Shown here piece by piece: positions 26,871 to 35,545 of a stretch of DNA of 64,000 nucleotides. A model generated the notes under the pieces. The model was not told the origin of the DNA. It worked only from the letters and a program-made list of their open reading frames with translations, and did not search any database. The first letter of the stretch is position 1, and every line of letters begins with the position of its first letter. The DNA comes from Marinilongibacter aquaticus (lineage in GTDB: Bacteria > Bacteroidota > Bacteroidia > Cytophagales > Spirosomataceae), in contig NZ_CP083757.1 in assembly GCF_020149935.1 (NCBI RefSeq), positions 2,877,501-2,941,500 on the forward strand. The letters are read 5' to 3'. Position numbers and translations under genes: made by a program.

Positions 26871-28029
26871 GGGGAAAAAGATTATATATATAGGGGGGTT
26901 TGAGTTGCCAGATAAAAATGCTGCTGCCCATCGTGTGCTTTCAGTTGGGAAGATATTGAGATCTTTGGATTGTGAGGTTATTTTTTTTGGGATTTCCAAG
27001 AACGATAAAGATTTTGATGACACAAAAGAGGTAGAAGGTTTTAAAACGTTTAGTGTTAAATATCCTCAGAATGGATTTGAATGGTTAAGGTATCTGACAT
27101 CCGTGAGTAGGGTATGTGAAGTTATATCTTTGGAAGAGCCAGATTTGATAATTTGCTATAATTATTTTAGCATACCCCTTTTTAGGCTTTTTATGGCATC
27201 GCGTTCATTAGGGTTTAAGGTAGTTGGAGATATTTCAGAATGGTACCTGCCAAATGGAAATGTTTTCTTTAGATTGTTGAAATCGCTTGATGTCAATTTA
27301 AGAATGCGTTTCATAAACCCTAAACTGGACGGGCTGATTGTCATAAGCGACTTTTTAGAAAATTACTATCAGAAGCATTTCAATGCTAACATGATTAACT
27401 TGCCCCCTTTGATCGATTTTGGAGATAAAAAATGGAGGGTGGCTGAAACCACCACGATATCTGACCGGTCTTTACGTTTAATTTTTTCAGGAACACTTGG
27501 CAGAAAAAAGGACACTCTTTCAACCCTATTTAGGGCCATAGATAACCTATCTGTTGAAGAAAGAAAAAGGGTCGTTTTAGATATTGTTGGAGTGACTGAG
27601 GAAGAGTTTAAAAAGCAATCTGGCTCCTTTAACTTTAATGAATCAGGAAGTATAAGATTTCATGGACGAGTTGGTCATACTGAAGCCTTGAGATTCTTAC
27701 GGAACGCAGACTTCTCGATTTTTTTTAGAGAAAACAATTTGGCAAATATGGCAGGGTTTCCCACAAAATTTGTTGAGGCGATATCTTCTGGAGTACCTGT
27801 TATTACTAATCGATCTAGTAATTTAGAAAAGTATTTCAAAATGCGGAGTATTGGCTTTCTTTTGAATGACTTAAGCGAAGAGAGCGTATTGAAGGTTATT
27901 AGGAAAGCATTGGAAATGGGCAGTGAGAACATTGCTGTTATGAAGGGTAATTGTAAAGAATTAGGGGTTTTTAATTTCGAAGGCTATGAAGGAGAAATGG
28001 GACGGTTTCTTTCGAGCTTGGATTTGTGA
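26860..28029 (+). CDS. Family 4 glycosyltransferase
   Basis: The 389-residue GT-B enzyme has an N-terminal GGFELPDKNAAAHRVLSVGKIL loop and a C-terminal donor domain with FSGTLGRKKDTLSTL and GFPTKFVEAISSGVPVITN, the equivalent of the E-x7-E motif. The ATG at 26860 is preferred to an upstream TTG and overlaps fnlC by 11 bases. Its place right after the FucNAc genes makes it a candidate FucNAc transferase (WbuB-like role), which is inference from order only. Confidence 0.8.
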   Translation: MRIRGKKIIYIGGFELPDKNAAAHRVLSVGKILRSLDCEVIFFGISKNDKDFDDTKEVEGFKTFSVKYPQNGFEWLRYLTSVSRVCEVISLEEPDLIICYNYFSIPLFRLFMASRSLGFKVVGDISEWYLPNGNVFFRLLKSLDVNLRMRFINPKLDGLIVISDFLENYYQKHFNANMINLPPLIDFGDKKWRVAETTTISDRSLRLIFSGTLGRKKDTLSTLFRAIDNLSVEERKRVVLDIVGVTEEEFKKQSGSFNFNESGSIRFHGRVGHTEALRFLRNADFSIFFRENNLANMAGFPTKFVEAISSGVPVITNRSSNLEKYFKMRSIGFLLNDLSEESVLKVIRKALEMGSENIAVMKGNCKELGVFNFEGYEGEMGRFLSSLDL

Positions 28030-29159
28030 TCGTGAAAAAGAAAGTACTGCTGATTGAAAATTTTGGAGAAGATTTTTTTAGGGCCAGATTGCCATTTGTC
28101 AAATTCTTAAGCAATAAGGGCTATCGAGTTTTCGCACTAATACCTGAGGGGGAATATGCTGATAATGTAAGACGCGAAGGAGTAGAGGTGATAACCTATA
28201 AATTGGATAGAAGAAATAAAAGTGTTCTACAGATATTAAGATTGGCGAGAATTTACAGGCGTATAATTGTTGAGCATAACTTCGATATAACGCATTCTTT
28301 TAGGTTTCAACCGAATTTAATCCATTCCTTTGCCAGCATATTTGCAAATAACAGGGTGGTTTTGCATGTTACTGGTTTAGGTATTGCATTTTCTATCTCA
28401 TCTATAAAATATTGGTTTTATCGAAACATTTCGAGAATCTTGTATCTCTTTCAGTTTTTGATCGCGGATACAGTTATAGTGCAGAATCCTGATGACATCG
28501 ATGATTTTTTCCTTACCGAACGACTCAAACGAAAGGTAGTGGTTATAAAGGGTAGCGGAGTCGATATTGAGAAATTTTGTTCTCTTCGTGAAACTTTTGA
28601 AGAAAGGGTGTCAGAAAACCTTACATTTGTTTGCGTTACACGGTTGATATGGGAGAAGGGTATTTTTGAATTGACTCAGGCCTTTAAACAGGTGATTGAA
28701 GAATATGGTAGTGGGATAACTCTGAATATTATTGGTTGGGTTGACGAAGATAACCCAAGAGCTGTAGATAACGAGTTTATAAAACTTTTTGAATCTAATA
28801 ATCAGATAAACTTTTTAGGGAAGAGGGATGGTGTTTTAGATTTTTTAAGGACCTCGGATGTATTTATCTACCCAACTTATTATCGAGAGGGTATTCCTAG
28901 GGGAATTCTTGAGGCTCTTGCCGTAGGATTGCCTATAGTTACTACCAGTACTCCTGGTTGTAATCTAACTGTTATTGAGGGGGTTAACGGCTTTTTTGTA
29001 CAGCCAAAGAGTGTGGATTCGCTTGTTGCCGTTTTGCACCGAATTTTATTGAATAGGGGGGCATTGAAAGGAATGGGAAACAAAAGTCGCGAACTTGCCG
29101 TAAGTACGTTTGCGGAATCCGTTGTGTTTACAGAGATTGAAAAAGAGTATTTAAAATGA
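28026..29159 (+). CDS. Family 4 glycosyltransferase (PglA/WbnK-like)
   Basis: The 377-residue product has a GT-B fold with strong donor-site motifs: GSGVDIEKF, TRLIWEKGIFELTQAF and the E-x7-E run in EGIPRGILEALAVGLPIVTT. This pattern is close to the PglA group of HexNAc transferases. It starts at GTG 28026, overlapping the previous stop; a second GTG two codons later is also possible. It overlaps the next gene by 4 bases. Confidence 0.85.
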   Translation: MIVKKKVLLIENFGEDFFRARLPFVKFLSNKGYRVFALIPEGEYADNVRREGVEVITYKLDRRNKSVLQILRLARIYRRIIVEHNFDITHSFRFQPNLIHSFASIFANNRVVLHVTGLGIAFSISSIKYWFYRNISRILYLFQFLIADTVIVQNPDDIDDFFLTERLKRKVVVIKGSGVDIEKFCSLRETFEERVSENLTFVCVTRLIWEKGIFELTQAFKQVIEEYGSGITLNIIGWVDEDNPRAVDNEFIKLFESNNQINFLGKRDGVLDFLRTSDVFIYPTYYREGIPRGILEALAVGLPIVTTSTPGCNLTVIEGVNGFFVQPKSVDSLVAVLHRILLNRGALKGMGNKSRELAVSTFAESVVFTEIEKEYLK

Positions 29160-30166
29160 AAGTATTAGTTACAGGAGCAGCGGGCTTTATTGGTTTTCAC
29201 CTAACAAAAAGCCTCTTGGATCAGGGGCATATGGTTGTAGGAGTTGATAATCTAAGTGATTATTATTCTGTTGAATTAAAAAGGGCCCGTTTGGAGCAAT
29301 GTGGTATATTCATTAACAGTTCGCTTGAAGGACATAGTTTTAGAAGTGAAAGGTATGCGGACTACTTTTTCTTTTTGATAGACATTACTAATAAATTTAA
29401 ATTGGATAGCATTTTTGTAGAATTTAGTTTTGATGTCGTCGTAAATCTGGCGGCTCAGCCAGGCGTTAGATATAGTTTGGAGAATCCTCATTCATATGTA
29501 GAAACTAATATGATGGGTTTTTTAAATGTTTTGGAGTCTTGTAAATGTCATGATGTGAATAAGGTTGTTTATGCAAGTAGTTCTAGTGTTTACGGGACGA
29601 ATAAAAAGCAGCCGTTCTCTGTGGTAGATAGAACCGACGCCCCCCTAAGTATGTATGCTGTAACAAAAAAAGCCAATGAGTTAATGGCTCACGCTTATTC
29701 TAACTTATATGGTATTCAAACTATAGGTTTACGTTTTTTTACAGTTTATGGCCCATGGGGAAGGCCGGATATGGCTCCATTTCTCTTTGCCAAATCCATT
29801 TATTTTGGACGGCCTATCAATGTTTTTAATAATGGAGCAATGAAAAGGGACTTTACATATGTGGATGATATTGTTTCGGGAATAATCTTGCTGATTGACA
29901 AAGACTTGGCTAACCCTTGTCAAGTTTTTAATATTGGAAATGGCAAGGCAATTGATTTGATGTACTTTATCAATTGTTTGGAAAAGTCTTTTGGGAAGGC
30001 TGTGGAAAAGGTCTTTCAAGAGCTCCAAATGGGAGATATTGTGGAAACTTGGGCAGACACTTCTTCACTTAGATCGGAAATAGGATTTAATGGTGAAACA
30101 GAAATAGAGAAGGGCATCATGGAATTTGTAGAGTGGTTTAAAAGTGAAAAGGCATACTTGTTTTGA
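29156..30166 (+). CDS. UDP-glucuronate 4-epimerase-like SDR
   Basis: The 336-residue extended SDR has TGAAGFIGFHL at the N-terminus, VDNLSDYYSVELKRARL, AAQPGVRYSLENPHSYVETNMMGFLNVLE, a Tyr-x3-Lys motif (YAVTK) and the RPDMAPFLFAKSI segment. This combination marks UDP-glucuronate 4-epimerases (UDP-GlcA to UDP-GalA). The locus dehydrogenase at 11851 looks HexNAc-specific, so the substrate could instead be an N-acetylated uronic acid, as in TviC. It is the last gene of the AT-rich block. Confidence 0.82.
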   Translation: MKVLVTGAAGFIGFHLTKSLLDQGHMVVGVDNLSDYYSVELKRARLEQCGIFINSSLEGHSFRSERYADYFFFLIDITNKFKLDSIFVEFSFDVVVNLAAQPGVRYSLENPHSYVETNMMGFLNVLESCKCHDVNKVVYASSSSVYGTNKKQPFSVVDRTDAPLSMYAVTKKANELMAHAYSNLYGIQTIGLRFFTVYGPWGRPDMAPFLFAKSIYFGRPINVFNNGAMKRDFTYVDDIVSGIILLIDKDLANPCQVFNIGNGKAIDLMYFINCLEKSFGKAVEKVFQELQMGDIVETWADTSSLRSEIGFNGETEIEKGIMEFVEWFKSEKAYLF

Positions 30167-30299
30167 AAATAAGAGAAACTTTTAAAAGGATTCCATTTAA
30201 TAAAAAAGATCAAGACGATTTTTTTTGCTGAGGTTGTCTTGGTATTTTTACAATAGACAATGGTAAATTAACGTTTAAGAAAATGAAAATAGTAATGCA

Positions 30300-31628
30300 A
30301 TGAAAAATGTTTACGCAATAGCCATGAGTGCAATTTTGTTCGCCTGTTATGGAGTGAACGCACAACAAAACGTAGGGATAGGAACTAAGGCTCCAGACAA
30401 CTCCGCAGTTTTAGATATTCAATCACAGGATAAGGGTTTGCTGATTCCAAGAATGTCAATGGAACAAAGAGATGCGATTCAAGCTCCAGCCAGTGGTTTG
30501 ATGATTTATCAAACGGATAAGGAGGCAGGTTTTTACTACTTCAATGGTGTGTCTTGGTTACCTTTAGCTGATGGGGAGGCAAAGTCGGTTTCGGGAACAG
30601 ATGGAGATTGGACTTTGACGGGTAACCCTACAGCAACTGCCGCCAATTTTTTGGGTACCCCTGCTGGTGTTCCAATCAACTTTAAGATAGGCGGAGTAAC
30701 AGCAGGAAGTATTACCTCTTCGGATAATTTGTTCGTTGGTTATCAATCAGGAATGGCTGGAGGAAGTGGTTCTACGAATGTTGGTTATGGAAATTTAGCT
30801 TTATCGGAGTTGACTACGGGCTCATCTAATACTGCAGTTGGCGTCGGGGCACTTCGCCGAACTAATTCTGGACAATTAAATCTTGGCGTGGGAAGTTTAT
30901 CTCTAAATTTTAACAACACAGGTTCAGGTAATGTCGCACTTGGGCATGCTGCTCTTTATAGAAATACTATAGGAAGTAATAATTTGGCGATAGGTAAGGA
31001 TGCCTTGTTTAATAGCATTAGTGGATCCGGGAATTTAGCAGTGGGGGCTTCGTCTTTAGTTAATTTAACTTCGGGTAGTAATAATGTAATGTTTGGTTAT
31101 CAGTCAGGTAACTCACTTGTAAATGGCAGTTCTAATATTTTTATTGGCTATAGAGCTGGATTTAGTGAAACAGGTTCTAATAAATTATACATTGCTAACA
31201 ATAATACTACCACTCCCCTTGTTTATGGAGATTTCTCTGCTAAGTTTATTTCTATTGGCGATGTACCTGTGGCGAAACGTGATGCAATTGCTACGGCAGG
31301 TGAATATGGATTGTTGGTTAAGGGAGGTATCTTGACTGAAAAGGTGAAGGTAGCCCTTTCGACCACTGGTGATTGGGCTGATTATGTATTTGAGCCCAAT
31401 TATGCTTTAATGCCTTTGGAAGAGGTGGAGCGTTTTACTACTGAAAATAAGCATCTCCCTAATGTGCCCTCTGCAGAAGAAATGGCGAATAATGGCTTGG
31501 ATGTGAGCCAGACGTCTAAAATTTTCATGGAAAAAATAGAAGAGTTGACGCTCTATATGATTGAAATGAATAAGGAAATTCAAACCCTTAAAGCTGAAAA
31601 TGAAGCGTTGAAAGGTAATTTGAAATAA
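30300..31628 (+). CDS. Exported tail-fibre/adhesin-head-repeat protein with C-terminal coiled coil
   Basis: The 442-residue product has a signal peptide (about 1-21, cut after NAQ) and a Bacteroidota-type start of the mature part (NVGIGTKAPDNSAVLDI). Residues ~145-300 consist of short repeats of the form GxxNxAxGxxALxx..GSxN, like the beta-roll heads of trimeric autotransporter adhesins and phage tail fibres. The C-terminus has a WADYVF...HLPNVPS segment seen in Bacteroidota tail-fibre-domain proteins and then a coiled coil (about 405-440). It is probably an extracellular trimeric fibre. It lies between capsule genes with 133 bases upstream and a strong terminator downstream, so it may be expressed separately. 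How it crosses the outer membrane is not evident. Confidence 0.78.
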   Translation: MKNVYAIAMSAILFACYGVNAQQNVGIGTKAPDNSAVLDIQSQDKGLLIPRMSMEQRDAIQAPASGLMIYQTDKEAGFYYFNGVSWLPLADGEAKSVSGTDGDWTLTGNPTATAANFLGTPAGVPINFKIGGVTAGSITSSDNLFVGYQSGMAGGSGSTNVGYGNLALSELTTGSSNTAVGVGALRRTNSGQLNLGVGSLSLNFNNTGSGNVALGHAALYRNTIGSNNLAIGKDALFNSISGSGNLAVGASSLVNLTSGSNNVMFGYQSGNSLVNGSSNIFIGYRAGFSETGSNKLYIANNNTTTPLVYGDFSAKFISIGDVPVAKRDAIATAGEYGLLVKGGILTEKVKVALSTTGDWADYVFEPNYALMPLEEVERFTTENKHLPNVPSAEEMANNGLDVSQTSKIFMEKIEELTLYMIEMNKEIQTLKAENEALKGNLK

Positions 31629-31631
31629 GAT

Positions 31632-31688
31632 TTTTGAGCTTTCTCAAAATTAAATGCAATTTGAGCCGTCATTTGACGGCTCTTTTTT
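31632..31688 (+). terminator. Double-hairpin Rho-independent terminator
   Basis: Two consecutive perfect hairpins follow the fibre gene. The first is TTTTGAG/CTCAAAA with a 4-base loop (31632-31649). The second is GAGCCGTC/GACGGCTC with an ATTT loop (31663-31682), followed by six T residues (31683-31688). This is the strongest terminator in the window. The start codon of the next gene is the very next base (31689). Confidence 0.9.
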
Positions 31689-32594
31689 ATGGATGTACTA
31701 ATAACCGGAGCGTCAGGCTTTGTGGGCGTAAACCTGATAAATTATTTGAATTCCGCAGAAGGGGTAAAACACTCTTCTATTTCTTTGCGTAAAGTATCTG
31801 ATTTTACAATTCGACCAGAGGTGAACGCCATTGTACATTTGGCAGGTAAAGCCCACGATTTAAAAGGTGTTTCTTCCGAGGATGAGTATTATACAGTGAA
31901 TACGGATTTGACAAAAATGGTCTTTGATGCCTTTCTTGAGTCTAAGGCCGAAGTTTTCATTTTTGTTAGTTCAATTAAAGCCGTGATAGACAAACTTGAA
32001 GATGGAGTGTTGACCGAGGGGATGAAGGAGAATCCGCAGACTCCGTATGGGAAATCTAAACTCTTGGCGGAACAATATATTGTGAGCAAAGAACTGCCGT
32101 CAGATAAAAGAGTTTATGTGTTGAGGCCCTGTATGGTTCATGGACCTCGGAACAGAGGGAACCTTAGCTTGCTTTATGCCTTTGTAAATAAGGGTCTGCC
32201 TTATCCATTGGGAGCATATGACAATAAAAGGTCTCTTTTAGGGGTTGAAAATCTGGCTTTTGTAATGAAAGAATTGTTGTTTAGGCGGGATGTGGAATCG
32301 GGCATTTATCACGTATCTGATGATGAAGCAATTTCTACACTGGCTATTGTTGAACTTTTCGCCAAGCAAATGACAAAGAACATCACCGTGCTCAAATTGC
32401 CCAAGGGTATAATTCGGTTTATTGCAGGTATTGGGGACAAATGGAAGTTTTTTCCTCTGAACTCGGAAAGGCTGGACAAGCTCACGTCCAATTACGTAGT
32501 ATCGAATGAAAAGTTGATGCGAGCCCTAGGGAAAGAATTGCCATTTTCAGTGAAAGAATCATTATTGAAAACTGTTAAGTCCTTTAAAGAGTGA
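31689..32594 (+). CDS. NAD-dependent epimerase/reductase (WbpV-like, UDP-QuiNAc pathway)
   Basis: The 301-residue extended SDR begins MDVLITGASGFVGVNL, so the ATG at 31689 must be at or very near the real start; the Rossmann motif leaves no room for a later one. YGKSK (Tyr-x3-Lys) follows. Together with a WbpL-like and a WbpM-like gene downstream, it fits WbpV, which reduces the 4-keto sugar made by WbpM to UDP-D-QuiNAc. The start codon abuts the T-run of the upstream terminator, so any ribosome-binding region would lie within the terminator stem. Confidence 0.78.
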   Translation: MDVLITGASGFVGVNLINYLNSAEGVKHSSISLRKVSDFTIRPEVNAIVHLAGKAHDLKGVSSEDEYYTVNTDLTKMVFDAFLESKAEVFIFVSSIKAVIDKLEDGVLTEGMKENPQTPYGKSKLLAEQYIVSKELPSDKRVYVLRPCMVHGPRNRGNLSLLYAFVNKGLPYPLGAYDNKRSLLGVENLAFVMKELLFRRDVESGIYHVSDDEAISTLAIVELFAKQMTKNITVLKLPKGIIRFIAGIGDKWKFFPLNSERLDKLTSNYVVSNEKLMRALGKELPFSVKESLLKTVKSFKE

Positions 32595-33538
32595 ATCTAA
32601 TAAACATTGCTGTCTTTTTTTTCTTGTCTTTCTTGCAAGTTGCTTACCTCTTTCTTGCCAAGAAATTCAATATTGTGGACAGGCCCAATGAACGCAGTGC
32701 ACATCAGGAATTGACTATTCGAGGTATAGGCATTGTTATTCTCTTCGCTGGATTGCTTACTTATTTTATTTCTGGGCTCAATCCGTACTTTACACTTGGC
32801 CTGTTTTTTATTGGCTCAATTAGTTTTCTGGATGACATTTTCACGCTTTCGAATCGACTGCGTATTTTGTTTCATTTTGTTGGGATAGCTTTGCTGCTCT
32901 ACCAAGTTCTTGGAGATGAAGCCTTGGGCCTGTACGCCTTGCCCTTGGCTGTTCTGAGTGTGGGCGTAATAAACGCGTTCAATTTTATGGACGGGATTAA
33001 TGGAATTACAGGTCTTTACGGAGTGGTGGCTTTGCTTTCGGCTCTTTTTGTGAATTATTTTTATGGCCATTTCATTGAACTTGAATTGATTTATAATGTG
33101 CTCATTGGTCTTTTCATTTTCTTGTTTTTGAATTTTCGCAAAAGGGCCGTAGGTTTTGGTGGCGATGTGGGCAGTATCAGCTTGGCATTCATTGTCTTGT
33201 TCGTTCTCTATAAAATGATATTCGGCTTGGACAATTGGAAATATTTGTTTCTCATAAGCCTATATGGTCTGGATACAGTCTATACGATTTTGTATCGTTT
33301 ATCTATCCGAGAGAACATTTTCAAGGCCCATAAGCTGCATTTTTTTCAAATCTTGGTGCACGATTATAAGTGGAAGCATTTGCCCGTGTCTCTTCTTTAT
33401 GCGGGTGTTCAACTGCTGCTCAATTGTTGGGTCTTCAGTTTTGAAATGGATCAATGGCTGTTTTATTTACCATTTTGTCTCATCTTGTTTGTCATGCACA
33501 GTTATAGATTTCGTGTTCAGAAGGCCGTTTTGAGCTAG
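32591..33538 (+). CDS. Undecaprenyl-phosphate N-acetylaminosugar-1-phosphate transferase (WbpL/WecA-like)
   Basis: The 315-residue polytopic membrane protein has the polyprenyl-phosphate HexNAc-1-P transferase motifs: DRPNERSAH in the first loop, FLDDIFTL (metal-binding Asp pair), NAFNFMDGINGI and GFGGDVGSI. It should start the repeat unit by loading a sugar-1-phosphate onto undecaprenyl phosphate, probably QuiNAc or FucNAc given the neighbouring WbpV/WbpM-like genes. It starts at GTG 32591, overlapping the preceding stop (GTGA). Confidence 0.87.
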   Translation: MNLINIAVFFFLSFLQVAYLFLAKKFNIVDRPNERSAHQELTIRGIGIVILFAGLLTYFISGLNPYFTLGLFFIGSISFLDDIFTLSNRLRILFHFVGIALLLYQVLGDEALGLYALPLAVLSVGVINAFNFMDGINGITGLYGVVALLSALFVNYFYGHFIELELIYNVLIGLFIFLFLNFRKRAVGFGGDVGSISLAFIVLFVLYKMIFGLDNWKYLFLISLYGLDTVYTILYRLSIRENIFKAHKLHFFQILVHDYKWKHLPVSLLYAGVQLLLNCWVFSFEMDQWLFYLPFCLILFVMHSYRFRVQKAVLS

Positions 33539-33564
33539 CCAAATAATAAAATTGTATGGGTTTC

Positions 33565-33596
33565 TTGTTTTTTTACAAATGGAACCTTTAGCTTTA
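33565..33596 (+). promoter_or_regulatory. Candidate promoter for the WbpM-like gene
   Basis: TTG at 33565-33567 is followed, after 21 bases, by TAGCTTTA (33589-33596), one mismatch from TAnnTTTG. The ATG of the downstream gene is 23 bases further on. Spacing fits the Bacteroidota primary-sigma promoter. Confidence 0.45.
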
Positions 33597-33619
33597 TATT
33601 CCGTTTGAACACTGCACAT

Positions 33620-35545
33620 ATGATCAAATTTCTACGCAAACATTCCAATACTTTTGTTTCGAAATGGCTTGTCTTGTTGATCGACTTGCTTGTGGTAAGT
33701 GCCTCTTTCATGGTGGCTACCTTTGTGCGGTTCAATTTTGATTTAGATTATATTGAACCGGGAGTGTTCAGGATTCACCTTTTTTTGGCCGTACTTTTTC
33801 GTCTCGTTTCATTTTTGATTTTCAATTCCTATTCGGGGATTGTTCGTCACACAAGTTTAGAGGATGTGAATATTCTCTTGAAGGCCACGTTTAGTTCTTC
33901 AATGGCTTTGGCTTTCATGTCTTCCATGGAACTTACTTTTTTCGGGAAACCCTTAGATATACCGTATTCCATTCTTTTAATCGACTTTTTTATTGCCTCA
34001 TTTACCTTGGTGCTTATTCGATTTGTTGTAAAAATGATTTATGACAAACTGATATCCAGCTATAAGGCAGAAAAGCAAGTGTTGATTTATGGTGCGGGAC
34101 ATCTGGGCAGGGTCACGAAAAATTCGCTTTCTAGCGATAAGCGATTGAAATACAACATCCTAGGCTTTATTGACGACAACCCTCATTTGGTTGGAAAGAG
34201 CGTGGAGGGGATTGGGGTTTATAAAATGGAGCGTGCTCGTGAACGTTTCTTGAATCCCACTTATGCTCACTTCGAGAGTCTTGAAATAATTTTTGCCATC
34301 CAAAGCATCAGCAATTATCGAAAAACTCAAATTGTCGACGAGTTGCTGGAGCTAGGTGTTCCGCTGAAAATTTTGCCCCCAATTAGCCAATGGATGGATG
34401 GAAAACTGCAGGCGAAGCAAATTCATAATATTCGAATTGAAGATTTGTTGCAACGAGAGCCTATTAAGCTGAACAATATGCTTGTGTCAGAATATTTGGG
34501 AGGAAAGGTGATTATGGTAACCGGAGCTGCGGGGTCGATTGGGTCTGAGTTGGTTCGGCAGATCGCTAAATTTCAACCGAAAGAATTGATTTTGGTCGAT
34601 CAGGCAGAGTCGGCACTTTATGATATTGAGACAGAATTAAGGCGTTTAAAGGATGCCAACAATGGCTTTAAATTGTCGGTTTTAATCCGCAATGTGTGTA
34701 ATAAGCAAAGGATGTCTGAGGCGTTTGTACAATTTAAGCCGGAAGTGGTATTTCATGCGGCGGCCTACAAGCATGTGCCTCTAATGGAAAGCGACCCTTT
34801 TAAGTCGGTTGAGGTCAATGTTTTTGGGACAAAGGCGATGGCAGATTTGTCTTTGGAGTACGGCGTCAGTCGCTTTGTGTTCATTTCTACTGATAAAGCA
34901 GTAAATCCCACTAATATAATGGGGGCGACAAAACGTTTGGCGGAGATGTATGTACAAAGCTTGAATGTGCAACAAAATCAAACGCGTTTTATTACAACCC
35001 GTTTCGGGAATGTATTGGGTTCAAACGGCTCCGTAATACCCTTGTTTAAGCGTCAAATACAGAATGGTGGACCTGTTACGGTTACTCACGAGAAAATCAT
35101 TCGCTATTTTATGACGATACCAGAAGCGTGTCAATTGGTTTTGGAGGCAGGAACGATGGGCAAAGGCGGTGAGATTTTTGTTTTTGAAATGGGAGAGCCT
35201 GTGAAAATATTGGATTTGGCGAATCGAATGATTCGACTTTCGGGTTTTGAGCCAGGGGTGAACATGAAGATAGAGTTTACGGGCCTAAGGCCGGGAGAGA
35301 AGCTTTTTGAAGAGCTGTTGAGCGATAAGGAGTCTACTGGCCCCACACACCACCCCAAGATTATGATCGCCCGCGTAAGGCCAGAACCCATCGACTTTCT
35401 AAGAGTTGAAATGGAGGCGTTTGAAAAAGGCTTAGAGCGAATGAAAAATGAGGAAATAGTGCACGCCTTGAAAAAACTAATTCCAGAATACATCAGCAAC
35501 AATTCACCTTACTCTAAATTGGATGCCCCTAAAAAGGTGAGCTAA
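33620..35545 (+). CDS. Membrane-anchored UDP-HexNAc 4,6-dehydratase (WbpM/CapD-like)
   Basis: The 641-residue product has four N-terminal membrane helices (within residues 15-140), a first Rossmann-like domain (YGAGHLGR near 158) and a C-terminal SDR dehydratase domain (TGAAGSIGSE at 301-310). In the active site STDKAVNPTNIMGATK, the usual SDR tyrosine is Met434 with Lys438, which is the known arrangement in WbpM-type enzymes. It should convert UDP-GlcNAc to the 4-keto-6-deoxy intermediate used by the WbpV-like enzyme. ATG 33620 is preferred to TTG 33605. Its last 17 bases overlap the end of the convergent wzi-like gene. Confidence 0.92.
   Translation: MIKFLRKHSNTFVSKWLVLLIDLLVVSASFMVATFVRFNFDLDYIEPGVFRIHLFLAVLFRLVSFLIFNSYSGIVRHTSLEDVNILLKATFSSSMALAFMSSMELTFFGKPLDIPYSILLIDFFIASFTLVLIRFVVKMIYDKLISSYKAEKQVLIYGAGHLGRVTKNSLSSDKRLKYNILGFIDDNPHLVGKSVEGIGVYKMERARERFLNPTYAHFESLEIIFAIQSISNYRKTQIVDELLELGVPLKILPPISQWMDGKLQAKQIHNIRIEDLLQREPIKLNNMLVSEYLGGKVIMVTGAAGSIGSELVRQIAKFQPKELILVDQAESALYDIETELRRLKDANNGFKLSVLIRNVCNKQRMSEAFVQFKPEVVFHAAAYKHVPLMESDPFKSVEVNVFGTKAMADLSLEYGVSRFVFISTDKAVNPTNIMGATKRLAEMYVQSLNVQQNQTRFITTRFGNVLGSNGSVIPLFKRQIQNGGPVTVTHEKIIRYFMTIPEACQLVLEAGTMGKGGEIFVFEMGEPVKILDLANRMIRLSGFEPGVNMKIEFTGLRPGEKLFEELLSDKESTGPTHHPKIMIARVRPEPIDFLRVEMEAFEKGLERMKNEEIVHALKKLIPEYISNNSPYSKLDAPKKVS

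Larger units (their letters stand above)
16560..30170. other. AT-rich variable polysaccharide block
   Basis: From just after the Wzz gene to the end of the epimerase gene the sequence is visibly richer in A and T than both flanks. For example, 21421-21480 has about 7 G/C in 60, against about 35 in 60 at 62401-62460. The block contains only sugar-modifying, transferase, flippase and polymerase genes, tightly packed and often overlapping. This is the usual pattern of a serotype-specific cassette exchanged between conserved flanks (export genes on the left, initiating-transferase genes on the right). No insertion sequence or integrase is visible. Confidence 0.7.
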
